A DNA stretch of 51,692 bases, from contig NZ_QVEX01000026.1 in the NCBI RefSeq assembly GCF_003434055.1, positions 1-51,692 on the forward strand. Reading direction: 5' to 3'. A program made the translations under genes and the position numbers. Of the stretch, positions 33,517 through 41,925 are shown in pieces. Origin of the DNA: Enterocloster aldenensis. GTDB lineage: Bacteria; Bacillota; Clostridia; Lachnospirales; Lachnospiraceae. The notes beneath the pieces were generated by a model. It was not told where the DNA came from and ran no database searches. It saw nothing but the letters and a program-made list of their open reading frames with translations. Position 1 is the first letter of the stretch; each line of letters begins with the position of its first letter.

Positions 33517-34209
33517 TCAATACTTAAGTTCCCTGTTTTCCCCCAGAAGCCCCGGGAATGCCCCCTGCCGGATCAAGGGTTCCCGTCCCGGGTGGGCGAT
33601 GACCCATTTATTGCGCTGCAGAAGCAGCTTTCCCTCTTCCTCCACCGGCTGCCTCCGGTTTTCAAGGGGTGTGTTGGTTCCCCTGGGAAGGATTACGATA
33701 TCCTTAAACCCCTTGTCTGTCACGCGGCAGGGCGACAGGTGAAGGGTGGTCTGGTACATCTCAATGGCTGTTCCCTTTTCCACAAAAAACACCTTTGCGT
33801 CCTCTACCCTGTATGTATTGTCCCTTATCTCCCAGGTATGTCCCAATACCAGCATGAAATCCGTTACTGCAATGTTAATCTCGCTTCCTTTGTGGTATTC
33901 AAATCCGTTGTAGGTCGTGTTCCTGCCATTGCAGTATCCTACCTGGATGTCCATCCCGCCGTAGAAGCTGTCCCTCAGGAGCCCGGCCACCTGCGCCTGC
34001 TCCATTTCAGGAACAGAAGGCAGATAGACATTGCCGTTTTCCGGAATATCAGACCTTGTTTCCATATATGATATCAGTTCAGAGAAATCATACCCCTTTA
34101 CAATCCGCCCGTATGTCTCAAACTCCCTGCCGTCCACAGGGCAGACCGGGACTGTATTGACCCGGTTCAGACGTTCCATCATCGTACTGTCCATTTTCCC
34201 TTCTTCCAT
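33517..34209 (-). CDS. DUF4867 protein of the sulfo-transaldolase cluster (SftX-like)
   Basis: The frame opens at 34251 by a TTG, but ATG 34209, 11 bases after the reductase stop, is likelier (ATG 34194 is an alternative). The 230-residue product has cupin-like beta-rich segments (EINIAVTDFMLVLGHTWEI, AKVFFVEKGTAIEMYQTTLH). DUF4867 proteins are repeatedly found in sulfo-transaldolase clusters (SftX in the literature), where their task is unclear. A cupin-like fold would suit an isomerase or mutarotase, but that is inference. No signal or membrane segment is present. Confidence 0.75.
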   Translation of the reverse strand: MEEGKMDSTMMERLNRVNTVPVCPVDGREFETYGRIVKGYDFSELISYMETRSDIPENGNVYLPSVPEMEQAQVAGLLRDSFYGGMDIQVGYCNGRNTTYNGFEYHKGSEINIAVTDFMLVLGHTWEIRDNTYRVEDAKVFFVEKGTAIEMYQTTLHLSPCRVTDKGFKDIVILPRGTNTPLENRRQPVEEEGKLLLQRNKWVIAHPGREPLIRQGAFPGLLGENRELKY

Positions 34210-34220
34210 CCTTCCCTGAA

Positions 34221-35075
34221 TCAGCCTCTTACCACCTTTATGGTAGCACAAAAATCCTCTTTCCCATATCCCTGTTCCAACGCCTTTTCATAAACCTGTG
34301 CAGCCGCCTGCTCCCCCGGCATGGAGAGTCCGCATTCCTCTGCCAGATTCATACAGATATTCACATCCTTGGCCATATTTTCCACGGAAAAGGCAGTGGT
34401 ATAATCCTCTTTCCCGATAGCCGTTTTCTTGGAATCCAGATAGAAATTCTGGCCGCCTCCGTAAGAAATGGCTTCCGCGTAATCCATGACGGAAATCCCA
34501 TTCTTTCCAGCCAGGCTGATGGTCTCGTTAACCCCGTTCTGGATCTGGGAAACCAGGGCGTTATGACAAATCTTCATCACAAGGCCCTTGCCGTTTTCCC
34601 CCATGTGTTTTACATTTTCTCCCATATAGAGAAGGATGGGGCGCATGGCCTCGTACGTTTCCTTGTCGCCGCCCACATAGATTCCCAGCTTACCTGCCTC
34701 GGCAGCGGGTTTTGATTTCACAACCGGCGCGTCGATGAATCCGGCGCCAGTCTTCTTCACCATTTCGGCAATCTCCACGGATACGCTTGGGTCGATGGTG
34801 CTCATGTCGATGCAGGTCTTGGTGGAGTCCAGCTCGCCCAGGATTCCCATATACACAGACCTTGAATGCTCTGACTTTGGCACCATGGAAATGATTACGT
34901 CCGAATTCCTTGCCAGTTCCACGGAATCACTGCAGGCCACGGCTCCCCTGGATGCCAGCAGCTCTGTTTTTTCCTTTACAAAATCAAACACATACACCGT
35001 GTCATCATGTTTCTTTACAATATTCCAGCTCATGGACTCACCCATGATTCCCAGTCCGATAAATCCTATCTTCAT
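34221..35075 (-). CDS. 3-hydroxyisobutyrate-dehydrogenase-like reductase, probable sulfolactaldehyde reductase
   Basis: Start is ATG 35075, preceded by AAGGAG; the open frame extends upstream into the transaldolase end. The 284-residue protein has a Rossmann motif (KIGFIGLGIMGES), the substrate-binding part VVKSKPAAEAGKLGIYVGG, and the catalytic Lys168 in VMKICHN (K-x3-N). The beta-hydroxyacid dehydrogenase family includes the sulfolactaldehyde reductase YihU. In this cluster it should reduce 3-sulfolactaldehyde to dihydroxypropanesulfonate with NADH. It lies 17 bases after the transaldolase gene in the same operon. Confidence 0.85.
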   Translation of the reverse strand: MKIGFIGLGIMGESMSWNIVKKHDDTVYVFDFVKEKTELLASRGAVACSDSVELARNSDVIISMVPKSEHSRSVYMGILGELDSTKTCIDMSTIDPSVSVEIAEMVKKTGAGFIDAPVVKSKPAAEAGKLGIYVGGDKETYEAMRPILLYMGENVKHMGENGKGLVMKICHNALVSQIQNGVNETISLAGKNGISVMDYAEAISYGGGQNFYLDSKKTAIGKEDYTTAFSVENMAKDVNICMNLAEECGLSMPGEQAAAQVYEKALEQGYGKEDFCATIKVVRG

Positions 35076-35091
35076 ATCTGCAGTACTCCTT

Positions 35092-35778
35092 TTATTCCGT
35101 AACCGTATTGTCCCAGGCATCAATGAAGGTTCCGATTCCCTGGTTGGTATAGGCATGTTTCATGGTATCCTGATACACGGCCAGCCCGGTTGTAACGATA
35201 TCCGCCCCGGCCACGGCACAATCCACAATCTGCTTCGGTGTCCGGATGGCCGCGCAGATGATTTGGGTCTTCCCATAGAAACCGTAGTTCTTGTAAATGT
35301 CCACAATATTCCGGATATACGCCTTACAGTCCTCTCCGTTGGCTTCCTTCCAGCCGATGAACGGGGATACGAACAGCGAGTGGTTTTTTGCCGGAAGGAT
35401 GGCCTGGGCCGGTGAGAATACCAGGGTCACATTGGTCCTGATTCCCTCTGCCTCCAGCTTCCTGGCTGCTGTGACACCTGCCTCGGTTGCCGGAATCTTG
35501 ATTACAAAGTTAGGGCTGATGGCTGCAATCTTCCTGGCCTCTGCCAGCATTGCCTCCGCCTCATCCAGGTGGGGATTGATTTCAACAGATACCGGAAAAC
35601 GCTCATATCCGTCCAGTCCTTCTGACTTAATCCAGTCCGCAATGCCCTGGATTGCTGTGAGGAACGGCTTCCCGCTGAGCATGATATGCCTTGGGTTGGT
35701 GGTGACACCGTCAATTCCGAATGTGTTGTAGGCTGTCTGGATCTCATCCAGCTTTGCACTGTCTAAAAAATACTTCAT
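35092..35778 (-). CDS. Transaldolase, probable 6-deoxy-6-sulfofructose transaldolase
   Basis: A 228-residue protein of the short transaldolase/fructose-6-phosphate aldolase type. The N-terminus is KYFLDSAKLDEIQ with GVTTNPRHI, the Schiff-base Lys94 is in NFVIKIPATEAG, and the later segments are TNVTLVFSPAQAI and AGADIVTTG. Members in sulfo-transaldolase clusters (SftT) split sulfofructose and transfer the three-carbon unit to glyceraldehyde-3-phosphate, giving sulfolactaldehyde and fructose-6-phosphate. It is the first gene of the operon, under a strong promoter. CAAGGAGGATG precedes the ATG. Confidence 0.9.
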   Translation of the reverse strand: MKYFLDSAKLDEIQTAYNTFGIDGVTTNPRHIMLSGKPFLTAIQGIADWIKSEGLDGYERFPVSVEINPHLDEAEAMLAEARKIAAISPNFVIKIPATEAGVTAARKLEAEGIRTNVTLVFSPAQAILPAKNHSLFVSPFIGWKEANGEDCKAYIRNIVDIYKNYGFYGKTQIICAAIRTPKQIVDCAVAGADIVTTGLAVYQDTMKHAYTNQGIGTFIDAWDNTVTE

Positions 35779-35822
35779 AATCTTACATCCTCCTTGTTTT
35801 GACTCTAATTTAATTTGTTAAT

Positions 35823-35834
35823 TTGATTAATCAA
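35823..35834. promoter_or_regulatory. 12-bp palindrome TTGATTAATCAA in the cluster leader
   Basis: A perfect palindrome lies between the sft promoter and the transaldolase start, 45 bases upstream of the ATG. AT-rich palindromes of this kind are typical operators of ROK repressors. Binding is inferred. Confidence 0.5.
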
Positions 35835-35903
35835 TTATTGTAGCAAGGGATTGGGCCTATGAGAGTTTGTGAACTTATCCGCTTACTCCAACCTTTCAAC
35901 TCA

Positions 35904-35932
35904 ATAATATAGTTAAAATAGCTAAATGTCAA
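35904..35932 (-). promoter_or_regulatory. Promoter of the sulfoquinovose operon
   Basis: On the minus strand TTGACA (35927-35932), 17 bases, TATTAT (35904-35909). The start site would be near 35897, about 120 bases before the transaldolase ATG. The remainder of the 327-base gap (35779-36105) is AT-rich and holds only the two palindromes. Confidence 0.8.
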
Positions 35933-35985
35933 TGGGATATATGGAAAAAACTTAGTTTCGTCATATTGTTTAATTCATTTAATTA

Positions 35986-35999
35986 ATTTTGTACAAAAT
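35986..35999. promoter_or_regulatory. 14-bp palindrome ATTTTGTACAAAAT upstream of the sulfoquinovose operon
   Basis: A perfect 14-bp palindrome about 55 bases upstream of the operon's -35 box. Its core TTGTACAA recurs before the SSS gene. It could bind an activator or repressor of the cluster. Confidence 0.5.
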
Positions 36000-36105
36000 G
36001 ACAAATGCGATCATAACTCCTGCACGCTCCTGCTTCCATGGACTTCAAGCCGCTGCAATACGAGGGGCAGTGTTTTACTGTGCACTTTTTTGCTTTTCTT
36101 CCGTC

Positions 36106-37077
36106 TCAGCTTCCTGGCCGGGCTGTAACCGGATATATCCCCAACTGATTATAAATGTCATGGTACATTTTAGCCAATGAACGGGTTTTCATATCCTCCT
36201 CGCGGATTGGCGGTCCAAAAACAGCCCTTTTCACGTCGTCTTCTGTTATATAGATTTTTCCCGAATCATTTAACTCCTTAAACATTTTTTGAAATTCTTC
36301 TATCTGGCTTATAGAATATTCCATTTGTTTCTCTAATATCATCTTAATATCGCGCTCATGAATTGCATAAGCCTCCCGGATTTTCATATGATTAAGGTTA
36401 TTTTTCATGCGTTCATTTTTTGTCCCGATATTGACGATGTATCCGTCGTTTTGGGATTCGTATGAAAATGTCACTTCCTGGTTAAAATCGATTTCCTCGT
36501 CAAAGGGGGATGCAAATTCTTCACTTCCCTTGCTTTTGATGCGGTTGCAGTTACCGCAGGCCGGCACCAGATTGTAAAGGCTTACTGCAAAAACCGGATA
36601 CTGGGCTCGGCCAAAGAAATGGTCCAGCTGGGCCCCGGCCGCATTTCTTGCCCTTGCATTAATATAATCCCTGTTACAATACGGACATACGGTCAATCCG
36701 GTATTCTCTACCAGCCTGACCCGCAGCGACTTCCCGTCCTTCTGAGAATCCGCCGCATCGCCAAAGGCTTCATATATCCTGAAATACAAATCTGTCAATT
36801 TCGGTTTATGGGGTGAATGTCTGTCACGGCATTCCGCCTCCATTTCTGCCTTTTTATTATTCCTGATATACTGCTCAGCCTCCTTCAGCTTTTTATAAGG
36901 AGCCAAAATCAATTCCTCAAACCGGCCCTCTGCATCCTTTGCAGTGAAAAAATCCAGAGGCAGGAACTTTTTGCTGCTGGCTACAACTGCTTTCCTGTCC
37001 ATTATACTGACGTTCTTTTTTACTGCAGCCAAATATTCCTTCCGGAATCCATCTGAATATGCATTAATCCTAATCAT
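36106..37077 (-). CDS. HNH endonuclease, partner of the ATPase (Septu PtuB-like)
   Basis: A 323-residue protein with a central HNH/treble-clef nuclease domain. C131-P-Y-C134 and C174-G-N-C177 form the zinc site, D152-H153 (QLDHFFGR) is the catalytic histidine and N169 is in SLYNLVPACGNCN. The N-terminal 120 residues and C-terminal 130 are helical and charged. Such proteins paired with an ATPase gene resemble PtuB of Septu, where the nuclease is activated or released during phage infection. The ATG lies eight bases inside the ATPase stop region, so the two are coupled. Defence function is inferred. Confidence 0.82.
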   Translation of the reverse strand: MIRINAYSDGFRKEYLAAVKKNVSIMDRKAVVASSKKFLPLDFFTAKDAEGRFEELILAPYKKLKEAEQYIRNNKKAEMEAECRDRHSPHKPKLTDLYFRIYEAFGDAADSQKDGKSLRVRLVENTGLTVCPYCNRDYINARARNAAGAQLDHFFGRAQYPVFAVSLYNLVPACGNCNRIKSKGSEEFASPFDEEIDFNQEVTFSYESQNDGYIVNIGTKNERMKNNLNHMKIREAYAIHERDIKMILEKQMEYSISQIEEFQKMFKELNDSGKIYITEDDVKRAVFGPPIREEDMKTRSLAKMYHDIYNQLGIYPVTARPGS

Positions 37078-39871
37078 GCTTTAGCCTTTGTATCCTTTCC
37101 TCCAACTGTTGGATTTCTTTCTGCATCTCACGTATCTGCCAGTTCTTATCCTCAGCCTTATGTATGCTTACGAGTTTTTCCAGATTATCCCTGTAAATAG
37201 GTTCTCCTACCTGATGGATCAATCTCTGTACGTCCTCATATTCCTCCCCGTCTTTTACCTCAGTATAATACTGATGCAGAAATTTGCGGATATCCTCCAT
37301 CCTTGCAGCCTTACTCTTCTTCCCGCCTTGCAGCACGCCTATCATTTCCTGTATCATTGTCTTGGCATATTCCCCAATCGTAGCTTCCATAAAGAAATTC
37401 CTGCGAAGCAGCCGGTGTATATTCTGTCCAAATGTGATTTCCTTTTCCCGCATTTCCGTGATTTTCTCCTCCTCCCCTGACAGATAAACCACGTCTTCCC
37501 TTAACACATCTGACAGGATAAAAGGAGAGTTGGTCGTAATCACAACCTGCACCCGCTCCTGGTTTAAATTTTCATTGATCATTTTCAAAAGTATGTCAAT
37601 ATAACATCTCTGCCACTCCGGATGATAATAAACCTCCCCTTCATCAATAAAAATCACAGCGGTTTCCCCCAGCAGCAGCGATTCCTCGTTACCAAAGATA
37701 TTTTTACCCCACTTATTCTCATACAGCCGTTTCTCACGCTGACAGCCTTCCAGCATCCAGTACAGCCTTGCCAGAAATGCAAACTTAGCATACTCCCCGG
37801 AGGAAAAGTATTCTATCTTTGCATCCGGATAATGTACGAATTTTTCCAGCAGCCAGTCAAGCTGTTCAGGGTCATTTCCAATCTGCCCCAAGGTAAACTG
37901 CTCTTCTGCGTCATTTATATGGTTTGGCATCCGGCTCCTGACATGGAATATCTTATCTGTCTTTAAATCCAGCAGACGGTTCATCCTGTCCTGTCCCATG
38001 TATTTTAAAAAGGTAAACTGGTAACACAACTCCTTATTAATATAATCCTTATCCTCTGCTATGCCTTCCTTCCAGCAAGTGATTTTTTCCAAGAAGCTTC
38101 CCATTTCAGAGTAATCATACTGCTTAAAGTCATCCAACATGATTGCCTGTTCCTGCTTACTTCCCTTCTCCACATCCATCCTCTGCTCCGTGTCAGCAAA
38201 AGGTTCTAAATCATTTTTCAGCAGACCGGAAAAATAAAACAGCTTGCTGATTTCATTGAAGCTTCTGATGGTTCCCCTGTTAAAAGGCTTTAAATGAACT
38301 GCCTGTTCTGCCGTAATCCCGTCTATGTTTGTCACATAATACGCATCGTCGTCCAGCCGGAACACCACCAGGAACTCCGTATCCTCACCCAAAATATGGT
38401 AATCCTGGTACGCCTCCTTCTTTATGTATCCATTTTCTATTATAATATCGGTTTCTTCTACGAGTTTTATAAGCCTTAGGAATGTCTCCCTCAGGAAATC
38501 CACCGTGCTTGATTTACCGGTCCCGTTCTTTCCTACAATACAGGAAAGGGAGGACACGGCCTTTCCGTAAAAATGAGGTATCTTCCCCTCCTTTCCCTGG
38601 CTTATCCGCAGCTCCTTTTTCTGGTTATCATAATGATACCGATGGTCAAAATCAACCTGCTGCTCTTCCATCCCATGATACCGGTTTAAAAAAAGCAGCG
38701 AAAACAACATTTGCCTGTAATTGATTTTTTCCCCGGAACTGCCAAAAACAACTCCGTACAGTCTCTGTTCTTCCTGTCTTTGGTAGTATCCCTCCAGCCG
38801 CCAGTCTTTCATATCAAAGAGGAACGATTCCATCACATGCGCACTCAGGTTTGATACAGCCACATTGCCTTTAGATAAAGAAATGGTAAATGCCAAATGA
38901 TTGTCCAGATAGAATTCCCGTTCCCCAATCTGATTATTCTTCCAGTATCCCTCCGGACTCCCAAAGACTACCAGAGGATCCGTATCCATTGTTATATCCG
39001 CCAAAAACTCCCTATCCACATCTTCCGTATCCTCCTGCAGCTTCTTATATAAAATCTTATTCAGGATATCGGCAAGAATCAGGGAATCCAGGTACCAGAA
39101 TTTGTATCTCCTCTGTCTTTCACCGGTTAATGAGGACGATGTTATGACAGCATGGATCTGATGCCGGCAAACCATATCATTGATAATTCCGTACAGATGA
39201 TACTGTCTCAGGACTTTGCCCAGAACTGCCTCCGGAACATTATGGATGTATGTCTTAATCATCTCAATCCCATGATAGGCATATCCATGGTCCTTCATGG
39301 TACCCGCATGCCGGATATGTGTAAAAAGCGTTTCTGCCGTCCTGTCCACGGAAAGCCCGGATAATTCTTTTTGGGGGTAAAACTGGCATATTAATCGGAT
39401 TGCCTCTTCATTATCAGCAAACTTCCCTATGAAATTCCCATAAAACTCTATTAAGGCCGGATAAGCAGTTTCATGCAGCCCTGAAACGCTCCGATTGTGC
39501 TTCTTTCCCCTGTCCTTTTCGATATCCAGATTGTGGAAAAAAGCATAGGCCATGTGTCTTCTGGCATAAAGCTCTTTATATGTTTTACCAGGCATCTTTA
39601 TGTTCTGGTCCAAAAATGTTGTCTTCTCCAAAAATAATGCGTGGTCCAAATCTATAGCAAAGGACATAATGTCTTTTTCATAATCATCTGTTACAAATGA
39701 TTTCTGATGTTCTTTTTCAATTTCCTTTTCTTCTTCGTCAAATATGCGGCATAATAATTGGCAGAGTTGTGTTTCATCCTCAACCAAAGTATTTTGGAAT
39801 ATGGCGTAACCTCTCCGCAAATCATATTTTCTTAACATTATGATTTCTCTTATATTATCAACAACAGACAT
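37070..39871 (-). CDS. AAA/ABC-class ATPase with long N-terminal extension (defence-like)
   Basis: Start is ATG 39871 with AGGGAGGGG upstream; an earlier TTG at 39997 would read through a terminator hairpin. The 933-residue protein carries Walker A (GKNGTGKSS, about residue 446), a signature-like FSSGEYAKF (about 687) and Walker B (AVIFIDEGE, about 738). The latter region resembles ABC-type ATPases of the SMC/OLD/PtuA kind. Residues 1-440 are an extra domain without recognised motifs. Together with the HNH partner this looks like a Septu-like phage-defence operon with an unusually large ATPase. A promoter lies just upstream. Confidence 0.85.
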   Translation of the reverse strand: MSVVDNIREIIMLRKYDLRRGYAIFQNTLVEDETQLCQLLCRIFDEEEKEIEKEHQKSFVTDDYEKDIMSFAIDLDHALFLEKTTFLDQNIKMPGKTYKELYARRHMAYAFFHNLDIEKDRGKKHNRSVSGLHETAYPALIEFYGNFIGKFADNEEAIRLICQFYPQKELSGLSVDRTAETLFTHIRHAGTMKDHGYAYHGIEMIKTYIHNVPEAVLGKVLRQYHLYGIINDMVCRHQIHAVITSSSLTGERQRRYKFWYLDSLILADILNKILYKKLQEDTEDVDREFLADITMDTDPLVVFGSPEGYWKNNQIGEREFYLDNHLAFTISLSKGNVAVSNLSAHVMESFLFDMKDWRLEGYYQRQEEQRLYGVVFGSSGEKINYRQMLFSLLFLNRYHGMEEQQVDFDHRYHYDNQKKELRISQGKEGKIPHFYGKAVSSLSCIVGKNGTGKSSTVDFLRETFLRLIKLVEETDIIIENGYIKKEAYQDYHILGEDTEFLVVFRLDDDAYYVTNIDGITAEQAVHLKPFNRGTIRSFNEISKLFYFSGLLKNDLEPFADTEQRMDVEKGSKQEQAIMLDDFKQYDYSEMGSFLEKITCWKEGIAEDKDYINKELCYQFTFLKYMGQDRMNRLLDLKTDKIFHVRSRMPNHINDAEEQFTLGQIGNDPEQLDWLLEKFVHYPDAKIEYFSSGEYAKFAFLARLYWMLEGCQREKRLYENKWGKNIFGNEESLLLGETAVIFIDEGEVYYHPEWQRCYIDILLKMINENLNQERVQVVITTNSPFILSDVLREDVVYLSGEEEKITEMREKEITFGQNIHRLLRRNFFMEATIGEYAKTMIQEMIGVLQGGKKSKAARMEDIRKFLHQYYTEVKDGEEYEDVQRLIHQVGEPIYRDNLEKLVSIHKAEDKNWQIREMQKEIQQLEERIQRLKHD

Positions 39872-39897
39872 TTCCAACCCCTCCCTCTTTCTTTCCC

Positions 39898-39927
39898 AGT
39901 ATATCATTTCTTGTCTAACACCGTCAA
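39898..39927 (-). promoter_or_regulatory. Promoter of the ATPase-HNH operon
   Basis: On the minus strand TTGACG (39922-39927), 18 bases, TATACT (39898-39903), about 27 bases upstream of the ATG at 39871. Confidence 0.65.
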
Positions 39928-39967
39928 TTATTACCGCCTCGGTTATCTTCCCTCCACTTTCCAGCAA

Positions 39968-40000
39968 AAATACCGCCCTGTCTCCAGGGCGGTACAAAAT
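39968..40000 (-). terminator. Terminator of uppP
   Basis: On the minus strand ACCGCCCT and AGGGCGGT arms with loop GGAGAC are followed by ATTTTTG. It ends uppP before the ATPase promoter and shows why the TTG-led ATPase frame is not the true start. Confidence 0.88.
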
Positions 40001-40040
40001 GTTCCATTATAACCGTTTCAAACCAATGCCAGAACACAGC

Positions 40041-40883
40041 CTAGCTGGCCAATGCCGTTATCCCAAAATAAGCCAGCACAATCACTCCCAATATAATCCT
40101 GTAATAGCCAAAAAACTTGAAGTCATGCTTGCGCACATAACTCATCAGGAACTGGATGGAATAGATGGATACCACAAACGCTATGAGCATGCCCAGGATT
40201 GTGTAAAACACCTGCGGGCCTGTGAACACATTGCCGGCCACAAAATATTTTACCAGCTTTAAAAGGCTTGCGCCGAACATGACCGGGATTCCAAGGAAAA
40301 ATGAAAACTCCGCGGCAGCTCCCCTGGAACACCCCAGCACCATGGCGCCCAGGATGGTTGAACCGGAACGGGAGGTTCCTGGAATCAGGGCCAGAAGCTG
40401 GACCATACCGATTAAAAACGCGGTCTTGGCGGAAATCTGTCCTACCTTGTTAAACCTTGGATTGGAGCAAACGCTGCTGTTCTCCAGGACAATGAAAAGC
40501 ACGCCATATACTATCAGGGCAGCGGACACCACATACGCATTAAAGAGATGGGCTTCCATCCAGTCATCCAGCAGAAGTCCCAGGACAGCTGCCGGGATGC
40601 AGGCAATGACAATCTTAATCCACAGGGACCAGGTTGCATCCCTCTGCCTGCTGCTCTTACTTGGGCTGAAAGGATTCAGTTTGTGGAAATACATGACCAC
40701 GACTGCCAGGATGGCCCCCAGCTGGATGACCACCAGGAACACGTCCTTAAATGCATCCGGCTGGTTCAGCTTGATGATCTCATCCACCAGTATCATATGC
40801 CCGGTACTGCTTATGGGCAGCCATTCCGTGAACCCCTCCACGATTCCCAATACAATTATCTTCAACACTTCAACTAAAGTCAT
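40041..40883 (-). CDS. uppP: Undecaprenyl-diphosphatase (BacA/UppP family)
   Basis: A 280-residue integral membrane enzyme that removes a phosphate from undecaprenyl diphosphate, recycling the lipid carrier of peptidoglycan synthesis; overexpression in the family gives bacitracin resistance. The signature GFTEWLPISSTGHMILVDE lies near residue 17 and the second active-site region PGTSRSGSTILGAMVLG near residue 163. About eight helices are predicted. It is a single gene reading into a strong terminator. Confidence 0.95.
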   Translation of the reverse strand: MTLVEVLKIIVLGIVEGFTEWLPISSTGHMILVDEIIKLNQPDAFKDVFLVVIQLGAILAVVVMYFHKLNPFSPSKSSRQRDATWSLWIKIVIACIPAAVLGLLLDDWMEAHLFNAYVVSAALIVYGVLFIVLENSSVCSNPRFNKVGQISAKTAFLIGMVQLLALIPGTSRSGSTILGAMVLGCSRGAAAEFSFFLGIPVMFGASLLKLVKYFVAGNVFTGPQVFYTILGMLIAFVVSIYSIQFLMSYVRKHDFKFFGYYRIILGVIVLAYFGITALAS

Positions 40884-40994
40884 AAATTCTCCTTACCGCA
40901 TGTTTGCCCGTAATCTGCGCATCATGCCCCTTACATGGATGCCAAGGCTGTATGCTGTACATTTTATGTAATCTTATGCGTCACTATACCTGAT

Positions 40995-41669
40995 TTATAT
41001 ATTCTCAATCTGCCAGTCCACGGGTGCCAGACCATGTTCCTCAAGAAATGCATTGGTCCTGCTAAAAGGCCTGCTCCCGAAAAAGCCCCTGAATGCGGAC
41101 AAAGGACTTGGGTGGGGCGCTTCCAGTATCATATGCTTTGGGTTGGTCAGCATGGGTTTCTTGGACTGGGCCGGCCTTCCCCACAGGATGAATACCATGG
41201 GGCGGTCCTGGTCGTTCAGGATCCGGATTGCAGCGTCCGTAAACTGCTCCCACCCGATATCATGGTGTGAGTTGGCCTGATGGGCCCGCACGGTAAGCAC
41301 GGTGTTGAGAAGCATGACGCCCTGGTCCGACCACTTCTTCAGATATCCGTTATTGGGGATGTAGCATCCAAGGTCATCGTGAAGCTCCTGGTATATATTC
41401 ACCAGGGACGGCGGTATCTCCACATCCGGCTTCACGGAAAAACACAGGCCGTGGGCCTGTCCGTCATTGTGGTAAGGGTCCTGCCCCAGGATGACCACCT
41501 TCACATCCGCCAAAGGCGTAAATGCAAATGCATTGAAAATATCATCCGGCGCCGGGAATACCTTCCTGGTCTCATATTCGTGTTTTACGGTCTGATACAG
41601 CTTTTTATAATATTCTTTCTTAAACTCGCCACTTAAGGGCTGCAGCCAGTCATTGGATATTGCGGCCAT
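40995..41669 (-). CDS. ung: Uracil-DNA glycosylase (family 1)
   Basis: ATG 41669 is supported by the family's typical start (AAISNDWLQPLSGEFK) and AAGGAG nine bases upstream; the longer frame to 41918 has no homology. The 224-residue enzyme removes uracil from DNA. Motif A GQDPYHNDGQAHGLCFSV carries the catalytic Asp and Tyr, and motif B HPSPLSAFRGFFGSRPFS carries the catalytic His. WGRPAQSKK is also present. It lies about 250 bases after the hisHF operon on the same strand, with a terminator between. Confidence 0.95.
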   Translation of the reverse strand: MAAISNDWLQPLSGEFKKEYYKKLYQTVKHEYETRKVFPAPDDIFNAFAFTPLADVKVVILGQDPYHNDGQAHGLCFSVKPDVEIPPSLVNIYQELHDDLGCYIPNNGYLKKWSDQGVMLLNTVLTVRAHQANSHHDIGWEQFTDAAIRILNDQDRPMVFILWGRPAQSKKPMLTNPKHMILEAPHPSPLSAFRGFFGSRPFSRTNAFLEEHGLAPVDWQIENI

Positions 41670-41791
41670 CTCCTGCATCTCCTTTTCTTCTACATGATTA
41701 TCCATATTTTCATATTTTAGCATAGGAATACAAAGGAAACAACGGATATATACAAAATATTTGTCAAAGAAAAAAGAAAGACCGGTTTCAG

Positions 41792-41843
41792 GAAAAAACA
41801 CGGACAGGGCGGCGGCATCCTTTCCAGGCGCCGCCGCCCCGTG
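41792..41843 (-). terminator. Terminator of hisH-hisF
   Basis: On the minus strand GGGCGGCGGC and GCCGCCGCCC arms enclose a 13-base loop and are followed by TGTCCGTGTTTTTTCC. Outer CACGG/CCGTG bases extend the stem. It lies about 80 bases after the hisF stop. Confidence 0.8.
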
Positions 41844-41880
41844 ATTCCATTCCTGCTTCATTTGACCAGATGCCGCTGTA

Positions 41881-41925
41881 TTAGGGCGTGTTTGAAAATT
41901 CATTACCGCCATCTGCACGCCCTAA
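41881..41925. repeat. Dispersed 45-bp hairpin element with 10-bp terminal inverted repeats
   Basis: TTAGGGCGTG and CACGCCCTAA are perfect 10-bp ends. The first 19 bases after the initial T (41882-41900, TAGGGCGTGTTTGAAAATT) recur at 47745-47763. The right arm contains the hisF stop codon. It looks like a small non-autonomous or REP-like element. Origin is unproven. Confidence 0.75.

Noticed and set aside
27179..35778. Fucose or arabinose utilisation cluster
   Set aside because: The isomerase alone would allow this, but the sulfonate fingerprint of the GH31 enzyme, the TauE-type exporter and the DUF4867 gene point to sulfoquinovose.
39872..39997. Longer ATPase start at TTG 39997
   Set aside because: That stretch passes through the uppP terminator hairpin and the operon promoter; ATG 39871 has a good ribosome site.
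41670..41918. Longer uracil-DNA glycosylase N-terminus
   Set aside because: The extra residues have no family similarity and cover the dispersed repeat and a terminator; ATG 41669 matches the family start.
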